From positions 372,001-436,000 of the forward strand of contig JAACJO010000002.1 in the NCBI GenBank assembly GCA_013368445.1: 64,000 bases of DNA, written 5' to 3'. Of the stretch, positions 24,301-35,419 are shown one piece after another. The DNA is from Leucocoprinus leucothites (Eukaryota; Basidiomycota; Agaricomycetes; Agaricales; Agaricaceae). Every line of letters begins with the position of its first letter. Positions within the stretch are counted from its first letter, which is position 1. Position numbers and translations under genes: made by a program. The notes under the pieces are model-generated. The model made no database searches, was not told the DNA's origin, and worked only from the letters and a program-made list of their open reading frames with translations.

Positions 24301-26909
24301 GGATCGTCGTATCGCCGTCGCCGTTGCGCCTTATGCCCAACAACTGCAACTAAAATGGGATGTAGGACGGATTAGAGATGAAGTTGCGGGTTTGGCAAGA
24401 ATGTTGGAGTTGAGGGATGTGCTGGGTGTGTTGGAGAGACCTGTAAAGGTGACCGTGTTGCCTTCGTATCAGCAGGGAGGGGGAGGGGGGTTTGTGAAGG
24501 ATTTGGTGAGGTTGTTTGGAAGTGTTAATTCTTTGCGGGAGAAGGATAGGGATAAAGTGGAGGAGGTCAAGGAGGAGGAGGAGGAGGAGGAGAGCGAGGA
24601 GGAGGAGGAGAAGAAAATCAATGTGGAAGTACCAGCTGCTCTCAGGCCGGATGTTATCCTCGAGCTGGAAGACCGTGAAGTTCGCACACATTCGGTGATT
24701 CTACGGTCGAGATCAGATTTATTCAAAAGTTTCTTCGATGAATCCGATTGGACGAGAAACCGTTGGGTCTCTGAGGACGATGGTGAGACGGGTAATGGGG
24801 GATGGGTGGTGAGGATCAATCTGAAGCATTTGAAGTGGCGTGTGATGGAGTTTGTGTTAAAGTTTATGTGTTGTGGGTGCGATAAAGAGCTTTTCGAGAT
24901 GTTGGAGTTTGTGAGGAATGTTGATGATTTGGTGGAGTTTATGTTTGAAGTTATAGCTGCTGCCGTACGTCATTCAACCCTTCTTCAATGTCCTCACCTA
25001 ATCCTTATTCCTACCACAGAATGAACTCCTCCTCGACCGCCTCATCCTTCTCTGCTCCTCTCTCATCCTCACCTACTCCTCCTTCCACAACGCATGCTCC
25101 ATCCTCTCCGACGCAACACACTTCTCCTGCATGCCTCTCATCGACAGAATCCAATCCTACATCACAGCCAACATGGAACTTTTCCTCGAATCACACATGT
25201 TGGACGATATCCCTCAAGATCTCGTTTATCAACTCGCGCGATATGCACAGCAGAAGCAAAAAGAGAAAGCACCGTTTGTGAGGGATGGAGCGTTGGTGGA
25301 TGAGGCGATGGTGAGGTGGTGTAATTGGTTGGAGGATCAGGATGTACCAGTGCCGTTTGTGAGGAGTGGGAAGCCTTGGAAGGAAAGGACCAAGGTTTTG
25401 CCGATTCCCAAGTTTGAGAAGAAAGTTTTGGTCAGAGGTGGAGGAGGGGAGAAGGGGTTGAGGAAGCCACCGAGTGTGGATGATTTATTTGATATGGATT
25501 ATACGGAGAATTCTGGCCCTACTCTCACTCAGCAAACTCAACCTGCTGAAGCTGGGCCTGTTTGGAAGGCCTATGTGTCGCCAAAGGTGGATATGAAGGC
25601 AGTCATGGCTGAGGCTGCTCAGGATCAGATTAGGATAGCTCTTGCGAGCACAAGGACACCTTCTAAACAGCCTCAGCAGACACCGCTATTAGCTGCGACA
25701 TTACCGCAGGTGCCCAGTTCTTCTTCACCTTGGAGAACTTTGGCGCCACAAGTTCCAAGACAAGGAGGAGACGAGACGTCCAAATCTCAAGTATTTGGAC
25801 CTCCTTTATCGCAGCCTTCAACTCCGCAGAAACAGAGAGAAGGCTCGAGGCCTTCCCAGAGTGGGAGTGGAAGTGGAGGTGGGCCGCAAGGTCCGTTGCA
25901 GCCCAATGTCGTCACTACGCCTACGAAGCAGACTCCTGGTTTGAATGTGTCGACGCCTGGTGCCCCTCCTCCATCTGGTCCTGTGATGGGACCTACGATT
26001 ACGCCGCTGAGGATGCCTGTGGGGAGTTCGAAGGGGAATACTGGGCAGCGGATTTCATCGTGCGTATAATTTTTTGCTACTTCTATGGTTGACGTTGATC
26101 CTATCTTTTGACTCGATAGTGGTTCTGGTAAAGCATGGGCGCATACTCGGCCGACGGACACACTTACACCTGTTGTTCCCGCGTCACAAAATACCTCCCG
26201 AGCTACAGCAAGTGGAACTACCTCCTCTTCCACTGTAGACACCACAAACCCCAAATCCGTATCCTTCCTTGCAATACAACACTCCCAGAAAGAGGAACAG
26301 CTCTCTTTTGATGATCTCCACAAGGATAGACGCTCACTGCTTGAGATTCAAGAGGAAGAAAAGGCGCGGAGGGAGGAGGAGACCTTCATGCGGTGGTGGC
26401 AAGAGGAAGAGGCGAGAGTCAAGATGGAGATGGAGGCTCTTGAAGTGTTTACACGAGGTGGAAGCTCGAGTGGGGGAGGTGGGGGAAGTAGTTCTGGTGG
26501 GAAGCAGAGGCGAGGGGGTGGAGGTGGGAGAGGACGAGGAGGAGGTGGAGGCGGTAGTAGTAGTGGAGGTGGAGAGCGGGGTGAAAGGGGAGAGAAACGG
26601 GGAGGTGGTGGGAGAGGAGGACCGAAAGGACGGAAGGAGGGCAGACAGGCGAACCAGGCGAATGCAAACCTAACTTCGTCGGAGGGACAACCAGCGACAC
26701 CTGATACGACTAGTCCATCCCAGTCTCAGTCCGCCACCGCTAATGTCATCTCTACTGCGCCAACGAAATCTGCGCAAAATAACCCACGTCCTCCACGGTA
26801 CCGCAAACCCAGCCAGAAGAACTTTCAACACCCTCGTCCTCATCCTCATCCTCATCCTCATCCGTCACAACAACAGCAACAACTCGATCCAGCGTCAAGT
26901 AATACCTAG
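21380..26909 (+). CDS. Ankyrin-RCC1-BTB protein, IBTK-like
   Basis: Ten exons (21380-21729, 21788-21943, 22005-22165, 22216-22276, 22327-22664, 22716-22801, 22855-22928, 22987-24964, 25020-26059, 26120-26909; 5,034 nt) give 1,677 residues. Order: ankyrin repeats (DWLGRSVLHLAAASIEHLEY, HWTPLHRALYNANIPAARLL); an RCC1-type propeller with DLYTWGTNVNAALGLGD, GEVLSWGLNRFSQLG and AVYTWGTNHGQLG; a first BTB domain (HGADMFVLC...FPAHKAILAARS) with a long insert; acidic coil; a second BTB (DVILELEDREVRTHSVILRS); a BACK-like helical part; and a Ser/Gly/Arg-Gly-rich tail. This is the architecture of animal IBTK, a CUL3 ubiquitin-ligase substrate receptor, so an adaptor role is inferred. The acidic EEEEEESEEEEE run near 24575-24612 is low-complexity DNA. 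Confidence 0.88.
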
Positions 26910-27502
26910 ACCCTGTATATTTTACCAGGCAACGTACCTTTTTGTCGCCTTCTTGTAAACTTGTTGTTCTCGTATCCAGATATCCATACTGTTGTATGTC
27001 TGTAGCTTCATTTATACCTGCTAAACAATGGGTTGAACTTTAGAGTAAATACACGACAAATATCTTTATTCCATTATCTATTTATATATCTAGAGAACTA
27101 AACGTTGAGTCGAATGTTGTTGAAGAGTTTGAAAGCGATTATGAGCGGCTGTGGGTGGTTTTTGTTCTGTTGCTACTTCGCAGGTCCGACTATAGGTTAA
27201 CCTCGATCATTTGTAATGTCACCCTCCTGAGATATGCGTTGTTTCCTTGATTAGAATAAAGCCAATATCTATGCAGATCCGCATCCAAACATTTCCCAGG
27301 CTCGATTTCGGTACCTGATGACAATCAAGCTCAAATGGACCCGCGGCTTACTAGGTTCAAGAGGAGTGATATCATAGTGGTGGTACTCTAAATCAAAAAC
27401 ATAATATGATAGCAAACAGCGGTATCAAGGAAAAGTGAAGGGGTAGGTACATGAGATGTAAATTGGGATATTGATGTTGATACAAGTGCAAGTAGTCAAA
27501 CA
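26910..27502. other. 3' flank between convergent genes
   Basis: 593 bp between the IBTK-like stop and the end of paralogue copy A. AT-rich, with no gene seen. Confidence 0.45.
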
Positions 27503-28443
27503 TTACACCAAAAACCGGGGTAGAGGAACCGCACCAACGTATGCAACACACTTCGTAGGTGATGCCTTCTCGTCAATAATTTGATGTCGGTAATGATCTT
27601 CGTTATCCAGAGTGTTATGAAGGGTCATGTTCGTGTTGTTTGGGGTGGCAATTGTCAGGATTATAGGGGCCTCAGAGTCAGATTTGGATGTCGAGACTGG
27701 GCAGGAAGCGAAGTAAGTGCGCAAACGAGCTCCACAGTAGATTCAACGAATACTAGGTCGGAGTCCTTGAAGTGTTTACCGTATACATCGGTGACATGCT
27801 TGTACCAGACCCCAGACTGAGCGTTTGCATACTCTCTCAAGAGAGAAGAGTCCCTGAAAGCCTTCTGAGTAGCGTCAGGAACGAAGTACATGGATCTCGT
27901 TGCACCGCCCTTGAGGAACAAGCGGTAATTCGAGGGACGTTCAGGATGACTCGCAAGCACGATGTTGAGGAGCCTGGTGGATGCATCTCTGATGTAGGTT
28001 TCCTGAATGTCGCATTCAATTGGTGGCTTGGAATCCTTCAACGGTACCCCGCCTCGTTCACTGTCATATATGTTGAAAAGAACGTCAAAGCCCCCGCCGT
28101 GGTCGAAAATGCCAATGTCATCAGGGAGTATATCTTCGAACAGCGGAAGAGGAGTGTCGTATTTCCTGTCCCAACAGTGATACATGAAAAGACGGTCCAT
28201 GCCATTTCGGTCGGATACAACTGAACAAGTGAGAGTCTTTCTCTGTCATCAGAACGAAATTAATATTGAGACAGGATGGATAAAGATATGAGAATCCAGC
28301 CATGTGTCTAGATAAGATAGGCGAGCCTGACAAAGGTACCAAGTCGTTGAAATCACTCAAGAACTACGAAAAGAGAAGCGTCATGTGAGTATCATGCTAT
28401 ACAGCGTATACGAGTGTCCAACCCGTTGGCCATCTTGAGCGTA

Positions 28444-28480
28444 AGGTAGGGAGCATACAAACCCTGCTAACATCACGTGG
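28444..28480 (+). repeat. Terminal inverted repeat, low-coordinate end (37 bp)
   Basis: Reverse complement of 29228-29264 with two substitutions; bordered by TA at 28442-28443. Confidence 0.9.
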
Positions 28481-28664
28481 AGTGACCCCGGTTGTGACAA
28501 TCCAGCCAAACTGGGAAGAAATCTAGGAAACACCCCATTGTACGCAAACTAGGCCAAGAATGACAAATGTAGCTCCAACGTTTTGTAGTAAATAGGTTTA
28601 GAAGTATATATACAAATTTTCGCTTCATTTAACCAATAAATGAGAGCGGAGTCCTCAAAATATT

Positions 28665-29005
28665 CTAGGAAATTTGGTTCCTATCCAATTCTTTGAGGAT
28701 CATCATTGGTAAGACTCGGTGACCGCGATATTTGCGTGTTGCCCAAGCAGCCTGTCTGATGTTGAGGCCCCTGGCGTATGTATCAAGGAATCGTTGCGAT
28801 CTAACACTAAATCTAATAAGATATATATTAGCCTAAGGGATGAATCAACGGTCACATGTCTTAGCACTACTCACTTTCGGATCGACTGAAGGGGGACACC
28901 ACCAAGGGCTGCCAGTGTGTTGGCTTCAAGATGTGTGTGCTTGTCAGACCTTACAAGGTACCACCCAGCAGGACGCCCATTGTCAGGTTCATCATGCGGA
29001 ATCGG
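28665..29005 (-). pseudogene. Protein-like remnant inside the transposon, possible transposase C-terminus
   Basis: Inside the element the minus strand has two protein-like stretches separated by a possible short intron. The first includes GRPAGWYLVRSDKHTHLEAN and ends at 28871. The second, ending in TAG at 28665-28667, includes LDTYARGLNIRQAAWATRKY and GHRVLP. The 'AYxxGLxxxQAAWAxxKYxGHRxLP' flavour resembles the C-terminal part of basidiomycete DDE-type transposases as I remember them, which would suit the TA target site. This is unverified recollection and no catalytic triad is present. Captured host sequence is the alternative. Confidence 0.35.
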
Positions 29006-29227
29006 GTTTTTAGATTTTTTGTGATGGTGGGGGCGTTGGCGTGTCTGGCTCCACAGTTTTTGGAACTCCCCCTACATTTTGACCATAAACTCAAAAATTA
29101 GCTGATAATCCTCTATATTTCATCTTTATACACAAAACCATGAAGCTCGATTTAGACTCAGGTGTCTAATCAAGCTAAAAATCGTGCTTTTGCGCTTTTT
29201 CTCCCAATTTAGGCACCGTCACACTGC

Positions 29228-29264
29228 CCACGTGACGTTAGTAGGGTTTGTATGCTCCCTACCT
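29228..29264 (-). repeat. Terminal inverted repeat, high-coordinate end (37 bp)
   Basis: Reverse complement of 28444-28480 with two substitutions; bordered by TA at 29265-29266. Confidence 0.9.
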
Positions 29265-29766
29265 TACTGTTTTGACAAATCGGCTGATCGAGATGGATGG
29301 GTCCAGGGAGCTGGGAAAAGCGGTTTTTGCATGAGACCAAGAGGGTGCTTTCCAACTGGACTATCCAGGGGGATTGGAAAGAAGGCGATACTTGAGTCCT
29401 GCAGCTGATACTCTACACATTGTGAGGACAGTTCAAGTGGAGAATCCTGGGAGTTGCGAGAAAATGTAACCGAAATTTGGATTTGTGGAGCCTCGAAGAC
29501 TCTGGTCAAAGCATACGGGTGAAACCGTGCTACAGTGGGATCGAGATCCTCTGTACTGTACTGTAATGAAATTTCGGATACTCCAGATGCAAAAAGTCGC
29601 CTCACTAGTCCCGCAAAGAATCGCGGACGCAACGCGAATCGTACAGAGTGTGTTAATTGCCCGACGGAACAGGTTCAGGAACAGCAGAGCCAGACTCTTC
29701 TCGTTGTGAAGCGACCAGGGAATACTTCTGAGTTAGTGTCGCAAGAATTCCGCTGGTGCGCGACAT

Positions 29767-30206
29767 AGAGAGTAATGGCAGGGAAAACGGCGACACGGTG
29801 AAGGGAGAAAGAGGATAATCTCAACCCGCTGACTCAGCAGGGAGTCTGGCAAATGATCGGGGCAAGTTGAGTTGCAACTCTTCCACTGCTAATCAGTCCA
29901 CTTGTGGCTTGTTTCTAGGATCTGAGAAACATGGAGTTCATAAGGGACCAGAGAACGGCATAAGAGTAAGAAATACACATTCGATTCAACTTAGGCTGCA
30001 TGTCCCTTGGGAATGACTCTCCGGACCTTGTCGTGCGGTGTGTCGAATGCACCATTCATGTGAGAGTAAGTGGTAAACCAGATAAATGATCTGTTATGTC
30101 GCAATTTACACAAAATCATAGTGCTTATACAGCGGCTACAAGGAAGCAAGATAATATACAGATGAATTATAAAAAAGAAAAGATTATCGACACGATGGGG
30201 GTGCAA
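29767..30206. other. Spacer between paralogue copies A and B
   Basis: 440 bp: the probable promoter side of copy A and the 3' flank of copy B. No gene is seen. Confidence 0.4.
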
Positions 30207-31624
30207 TCAACGGTTAAGGGATGGTTTGGGCAGAGGAATTGCCCCGACATATGCGACATGCGGTCCAGCAGGGGAATTCTTGGGAGCAAGCTGATGAAGT
30301 AGGTAATGATCTTCGTTGTTCTCCGTGTTGTGAAGGGACATATTTATGTCGCCAGTAGCAAGTGCCAGGATTATAGGGGCCTCAGGATTGGATTTGGATG
30401 TCGAAATTGGGCAGGAAGCAAAGTAAGTCCGTGTAGAGGACTCGACGACCGATTCGATTAATACAAGGTCCATGTTCTCAAAGCCAAAGACACTCGCAAC
30501 ATGTTTATACCAGAGCGCAGATTGGGCGTTCGCATACTCCCTGACAACTGAGGGGTTCTTGAAAGCCTTCTGAGAGGCGTCGGGAACGAGGAACATAAAT
30601 CTTGTGGAACCACCCTTGAGGAAAAGACGATAGTTTGAGGGATGCGCCGGATGGCTTACTAAAACTATGTTGAGGAGCCTGGTGGAAGAATCGCCGATGT
30701 AGGTTTCCTGGATATCACAATCAATCGGTGGGCTGGGATCTTTCAACGGTAGAGCGCCTCGTCCAGAATCGTAGATGTTGAAAAATACTCCGAAATTCCC
30801 AGACCGGTCGAAATTGCCAACGTCGCCAGGAAGGACTTGCCTTGTGATTGGAAGAGGAGTCCCATATTTGCGATCCCAGCAGTGGTACATGAAAAGACAA
30901 TTCATGTATTCTCGATCAAGTATGATTGGAGAATTGATTGCGTGGCTCTGTCGTCGCAAAAGATTAGACTAGATGACACTACCGAGGCGGCAATTCCTAC
31001 CATATGTCTGGATAAAATTGGCGAGCCTGACACAGGTGCCAAATCATTGAAATCACTCAAATGCTGGTGAAAGGTAAAAGGTCTAGTAAGTAACGGTCAA
31101 CGCGAATACAAGGAATCCCGGACCCATTGACCGTCTTGAATGTATGATCGCGACAAATTGGATGATCGGGAAGGATGGACCCGGTTAGCAGGAAAAAGTG
31201 GCGACTGCATAAGACCCAAAATTTGTTCACCAATTGAGCTGTCCAAGGGGATGGGATAGAAGGCAAGACTTGATGGTTTGAAATAAAGCTCTATGTTGTC
31301 TGGGGGCGGGGAAAATGAAGGACTTTGGGTTGAACGAAATAACGATCGGTGCTGTGGGCCTCAAAATCAGTGGAAGGGTGTAGATCGAGTTGCGTTGTAG
31401 TGTGAATGGGCCTCTCTACACTATCGAAGATTTAATTTTTAAATGATTCAAGTGTAGATGTTACCTCACTAGCTTTGCAAGGAGTGACGGAAGCGATGTG
31501 AATTGTGAGAGGTATGCTGGTCGCGTGTAGGTTCCGAAGCTGGAGATTGGACACCTTCCTGTTGTGATTGGGCCCGTGGTCGTTTGTGCGTCCAAAAAGC
31601 GAGGAATCCGCTGATGCGCGACAT
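30207..31624 (-). CDS. Paralogue copy B of an unrecognised family
   Basis: The final exon (30909-30207 and slightly upstream) is uninterrupted to TAG and holds the core: MYHCWDRKYGTPLP, VLPGDVGNFD, GVFFNIYDSG, DIQETYIGDSSTRLLNIVL, NYRLFLKGGSTRFMFLVPD, YANAQSALWYKHV, TRTYFASCPISTSKS and a VAYVGAIPLPKP end. Upstream coding parts are supported by comparison with copy A: an AFYPIPLDSSIGEQILGLMQ stretch near 31150-31265, a DFNDLAPVSGSPILSRHM stretch near 31010-31055 followed by a GT donor, and a likely first exon MSRISGFLAFWTHK from ATG 31624. The phase between the first two exons did not resolve by hand. The mix of beta-strand-like segments and the GDVG motif suggests a globular soluble domain. 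The function is unknown. Confidence 0.65.
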
Positions 31625-32548
31625 GGAGGTATAGACGACTGTGGCAGCTTACTGTGGGGAGGAGATAGCTGGTAGTAAAGGACCTTAATAATTGGCTTTG
31701 AACAGGTTTAGTCAGCCTGTCTTCATCATCAGCTATCCATCAGGTTGTTGAGTGGCAATGAGCGTGAGCTTGAAGTCACCTGAGTCACTTACTCAACAAT
31801 ATTTATATACTTATATACTTGACGCTCAACGCTGCAAATCAGCTTCGAAGTACTGGGGGCTGAAAGCCAGAGTGAGTTCAAACATTCAACACGCAGCTTT
31901 CAATATCAATGTTCAATGCCCGCCAGTCGTTATGTACCCCAGTCAAGGCGGCCAGAGAGACATGGTCTGTGTCGAGAGAAGTATATCCAGCTGTCTCCCC
32001 CACCTGACCGGTCAGTACTACTAGTCCTCGGGCCTGAGTGGTCGCAAACTTGACACGCGACCAGAAATAATCAGAACAATTGGATAAGGATTAGTGGTTC
32101 AAACTTTCTTCGGTCCCCAGGCTGCCCGTAACCTTCTATCGATGATCAACATCTATCATCCTCCTATCACGACCTAGCGCATTGCTCATGAGTACCCGTG
32201 GTACTCAGCCGCATATTTCCATGTTGTCAGCTGCCATAGAGCCTTCCTTTCGTCTTGTGGGGCCTACCGGCTAAGTAGGCACACACATGTTCAATTACCT
32301 AAGTGTGAGAAGCTGCTTCAGCAAGCTTCGCTCCATTATTTCGAAGCCGATAGGTCGGGCCTATCAGGCTCTATCCTTTATCGACATATACCTTTTTCCA
32401 GAAAAGGGTCTCTGACTTGACTTGCTCGTGCTTCGTTCTGTTCCGTGTGCATTCCGTGCCCATGTCCTTCATGCGGTGTTACAGCTTGGTGATCAAATGA
32501 TTAGGGATTATCCCTTTACGACTCTGGGGTCCTTAGCGAAAGATACAT
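31625..32548. other. Divergent promoter region between copies B and C
   Basis: 0.92 kb separating minus-strand copy B from plus-strand copy C. No gene is recognised; a 90-codon open frame at 31752-32024 has no features. It may hold regulatory sites for both paralogues. Confidence 0.4.
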
Positions 32549-35419
32549 ATGGAAGGTCTAATGGATTTTTCGTTTCTTCCGACTTTCTGGAACACTGCGA
32601 CGCCCCTAAACCCAACCTACGACCGTTTTCGACATCATATGCCAACCCCTCCTCTGCCTGGATTCCTTCGTCCAAAGAAAGGAAAGGCCCAACAGGCACT
32701 ATCGGTGCAAGCCGCTGTAGAAAGTAACTTAGTACCTTCCCTTGGTCCTCCATTATCGCCATCTGCGCCATTGCAGGCCTCCGAACGTCGGTACGTTGAC
32801 TATACGACGTAGCATACCCAATAATTCGCTGATTCCTCAATAGCCCTTCTCAGTTATCATCTGCATCACTCAGTACATTGCGATACCATTTGCAGCCTCT
32901 CCAGGTACAGAACCCGACTCAAACTCATTCCCCTCCTCGGCCACAGGGGCTCTTTTTCCAGGCAAGCGGCTTTCAAATTCAAGGCCCCATAACGATGATC
33001 GATAACTCTCAAACTGTATACGGAGGAATGGCTTCCACTCATCCTCCGGTTGGTTAACTTTTGCAGCGTCATGCACTACCTGAATCACAAATAATACATT
33101 CAGGGACAGCATCGTCGCAAGGAAGATGCCCCCGCTGTGCTCCAGAAGATCACTGACGAAATCAACCATCTTAAAGTGTCCGATTCTCAGCCCCCCCAAG
33201 CGATATTCGAACCCCAAATAGTACGCAATCAAGTTCTTGCCTATCAGCGCCCCAATTGACATGTCTGTCAAGGCTCCGGCTTTGGAGAACGATCCTATTT
33301 CCCACAGAAATACTTTGGACCAACAGATGGTGTTTTACGGCGCTGACGTCGTCCACGGATTTCCTCAGCCCAAGCCTCTAAACAACGATATTCTACCCGG
33401 AGATGTAGGAATCTTCTACGGTACCAGCGGCAAGTTCGTAGTCTTTTTCAGCATTGAAGATCCTAGTCGCGGTCTCCTACGGGGTACAATCGAGAAGCCA
33501 TTTCAATCCATCTTTAGCAGAGACCCCGACCAGCCTTGGATGTGGTTCCACAATATTGTTTTTGATGTTCAACCGACACCTGCGACGGAAGATTACGATA
33601 TGATTTTCAGACATGGTGACCAGCCACGATTCATGCTACTTGCGCCAGGAATTTCTCAGCTGAGATACCAGGACCCTAGTCAGGAGGCCCTGCTATTCTA
33701 CTTAGAACAACAGTCCCCAGTTTGGCACAAGATTATTGACAAGCACTTGCGAGAGGCGACAAGTCCGCGTGGCTTAGATCGTCTGATTTTTGTTGATGCT
33801 ATCACCCAAGCCCCTTCCTACACATATTTTTCTGGTCTCCTGGCACTTCTGCGGATCCTTCCCCACTACGATTTAAGCTTACCCTCCAGAGTGGCTTCCA
33901 ACAGTATGCTGAAACGGGAACTACGGAAGACGGCGGTCCATGGCGAGTTGCCCGTTTCACGGCCCAAAAAGAGCCTCAACTTGTGCTTTACATTCGTGGA
34001 ATCCCCCTATCAAAGCCCCCTCCCAATCCTATCTCTACCAATCCAGAATTTTTGATGGCTTCGTCTGGTCCGATCCCATCCGACAAATTACCTCCGTTGT
34101 CTACTGCTAATCGTTACGCTGATACTTCTCTCCTGGCGAACAAACGGTTTGATCCCAGTCTTCCTGGTCCCGGACCCGGGGCATTTGAAGCGCCCACCAG
34201 AATCTATCACCGTGATGTTCCACTCAGAAACACGCCCGGCCTTCAAGATACTTCGTCTGTGCCCTCTCATGACCGTAAATATGTCTCTTTGCCTGGCAAC
34301 AAGAGTCGTGAATCAGCCCTCGCCAGCCAAGTCGACCCACAGCCTCCCGTCTCCGATGGCCATATGGGCCGTGATCCTCCTTATAGTAACCGTCAACGCG
34401 CTTTCTCGTCGGCCACCAGAGAAGTCGGTGGATCTTCAAATAGCAGAACTGGTCCCTCCAACCCTCCAACCTCATCTCCTGTTGACAAATTCTACGAAGA
34501 TCCTAGTGTTCGTTTCTATCCTTCTTCTGCCTATCAGCCTGAGAGCGGTGGAATTTCCTCAAGTGGCAAGCCTGATCGTCAAATTTTCTCGTCTGTCGAC
34601 GATAACTACTGGGAGCCCTCTTACGGTCGACGTCATGTCATTCCGGAAAACCAAGCCAGTGACAGATCAATTTCATATAATGACCCCACTACTCAGTCTG
34701 CTACGTTGCGTGATGATCGCCCAATCAAAGGTTCCTTCCGTAAAATAGGAAATAATACTTCCTCAGCTCCCAAGAACGTGGCTGAATCCACCGCGCCCCC
34801 CAGGAAATACGATGATCCCTATTTCTCTTGCACCAATCAACCCCACGAGAATCCCTCTCAGATTGCTTCCTCAGGCATGCGTCAGCGACAGCCTCCATCT
34901 ACGGGTAAAACCTCCTCTGGACAATCTGCGAACCGTCAAGGTCCACCTTCGTCGAAATCTCGTGAGCTGACCTCCCAAGACACCCGATCCCATTCACGAG
35001 TACCTGATATGGCATGGAGCCACTCTTCGCCAATCCCCACACCAACTGATTATTATCCTCCCGTGATACCGGCGAACGCCCCAAGCCAGTTCTATAACGC
35101 TATTTCTGCAACCGATGGCGCTTCCGCTGGGACATCTAATGATCATGCTCCATACGCACTGGTACCCGTTGACAATCCTCAGTTTGAATCAGCGCAAAAC
35201 AGGTCTCGCCCTCAGACTGGCCCTGACTTTGTATCCCCACTTTCCATGTCGACACGAAATTATCAGGGTCCTGGGTCATCTCGTGGCGCCCAAGTTCAGC
35301 ACTCCACTTCTGGGAAGCCCGGCCGCAATCGCCATGGCGAAAAGCCTCAGAAAAAGTATGAGTTGTGGAAGTATCCCGGCTCAATAAGCGACGATAAATC
35401 CCGCAATGCAAAACCCTGA
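32549..35419 (+). CDS. Paralogue copy C with long disordered tail; one frameshift
   Basis: Exons 32549-32790, 32844-33048 and 33104-33232 join in frame (192 codons: a Pro/Ser/Gln-rich region with PTFWNTATPL near the start and an AVLQKITDEINHLKV helix), then the fourth from 33273. The core aligns with copies A and B: ILPGDVGIFYGTSGKFVVFF, FRHGDQPRFMLLAPG, QSPVWHKIIDKHL, LIFVDAITQAPSYTYF. After a T run at 33827-33831 the homology continues one frame over, to LVLYIRGIPLSKPPPN, matching VAYVGAIPLPKP of copy B. It then runs without a stop for about 450 residues rich in Ser, Pro, Asn, Gln and Arg, ending at 35419. The tail is absent from copy B. Either one base is missing in the assembly or this copy is broken. 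The third intron (33233-33272) is only 40 bp. Confidence 0.6.

Larger units (their letters stand above)
28444..29264. mobile_element. TA-flanked transposon with 37-bp inverted repeats inside copy A
   Basis: Both ends (28444-28480 and 29228-29264) are 37-bp inverted repeats with two mismatches, starting AGGTAGGGAGCATACAAACC and ending in CACGTGG. TA lies on both sides (28442-28443 and 29265-29266). Removing the element and one TA restores a frame that aligns with intact copy B, which is direct evidence of insertion at a TA dinucleotide. TA duplication and an internal DDE-transposase-like remnant fit a Tc1/mariner/pogo-type element. No full transposase is present, so it is non-autonomous or decayed. 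Its ends share design with the 624-1554 element. Confidence 0.85.
27503..29766 (-). pseudogene. Paralogue copy A, inactivated and carrying a transposon
   Basis: This is a decayed sister of copy B (30207-31624), same strand and exon order. The core (28200-27661) starts MDRLFMYHCWDRKYD and shares most residues with copy B, including DIQETYI, STRLLNIVL, NYRLFLKGG and YANAQS.WYKH. Lesions seen by comparison: (1) the aligned first exon from ATG 29766 has a TAA at 29653-29655; (2) an 821-bp TA-flanked element (28444-29264) sits in the second coding part; (3) where copy B splices after ..SRHM with GT, copy A has GC; (4) one base is missing near 27720-27730, so the RTYFASCPVSTSKS end is in another frame, closing at 27503. 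The family itself is not one I can name. Confidence 0.75.

Noticed and set aside
26449..26700. Long minus-strand open frame opposite the Gly/Arg-rich end of the IBTK-like gene
   Set aside because: A shadow of low-complexity GGN repeats; the plus strand has the exon frame.
33773..33880. An intron that would explain the frame change in copy C
   Set aside because: The only phase-compatible GT-AG pair would remove residues clearly conserved in copies A and B.
34149..34748. 199-codon plus-strand frame inside the copy C tail
   Set aside because: Out of frame with the longer tail; the composition looks like shifted Ser/Pro codons.
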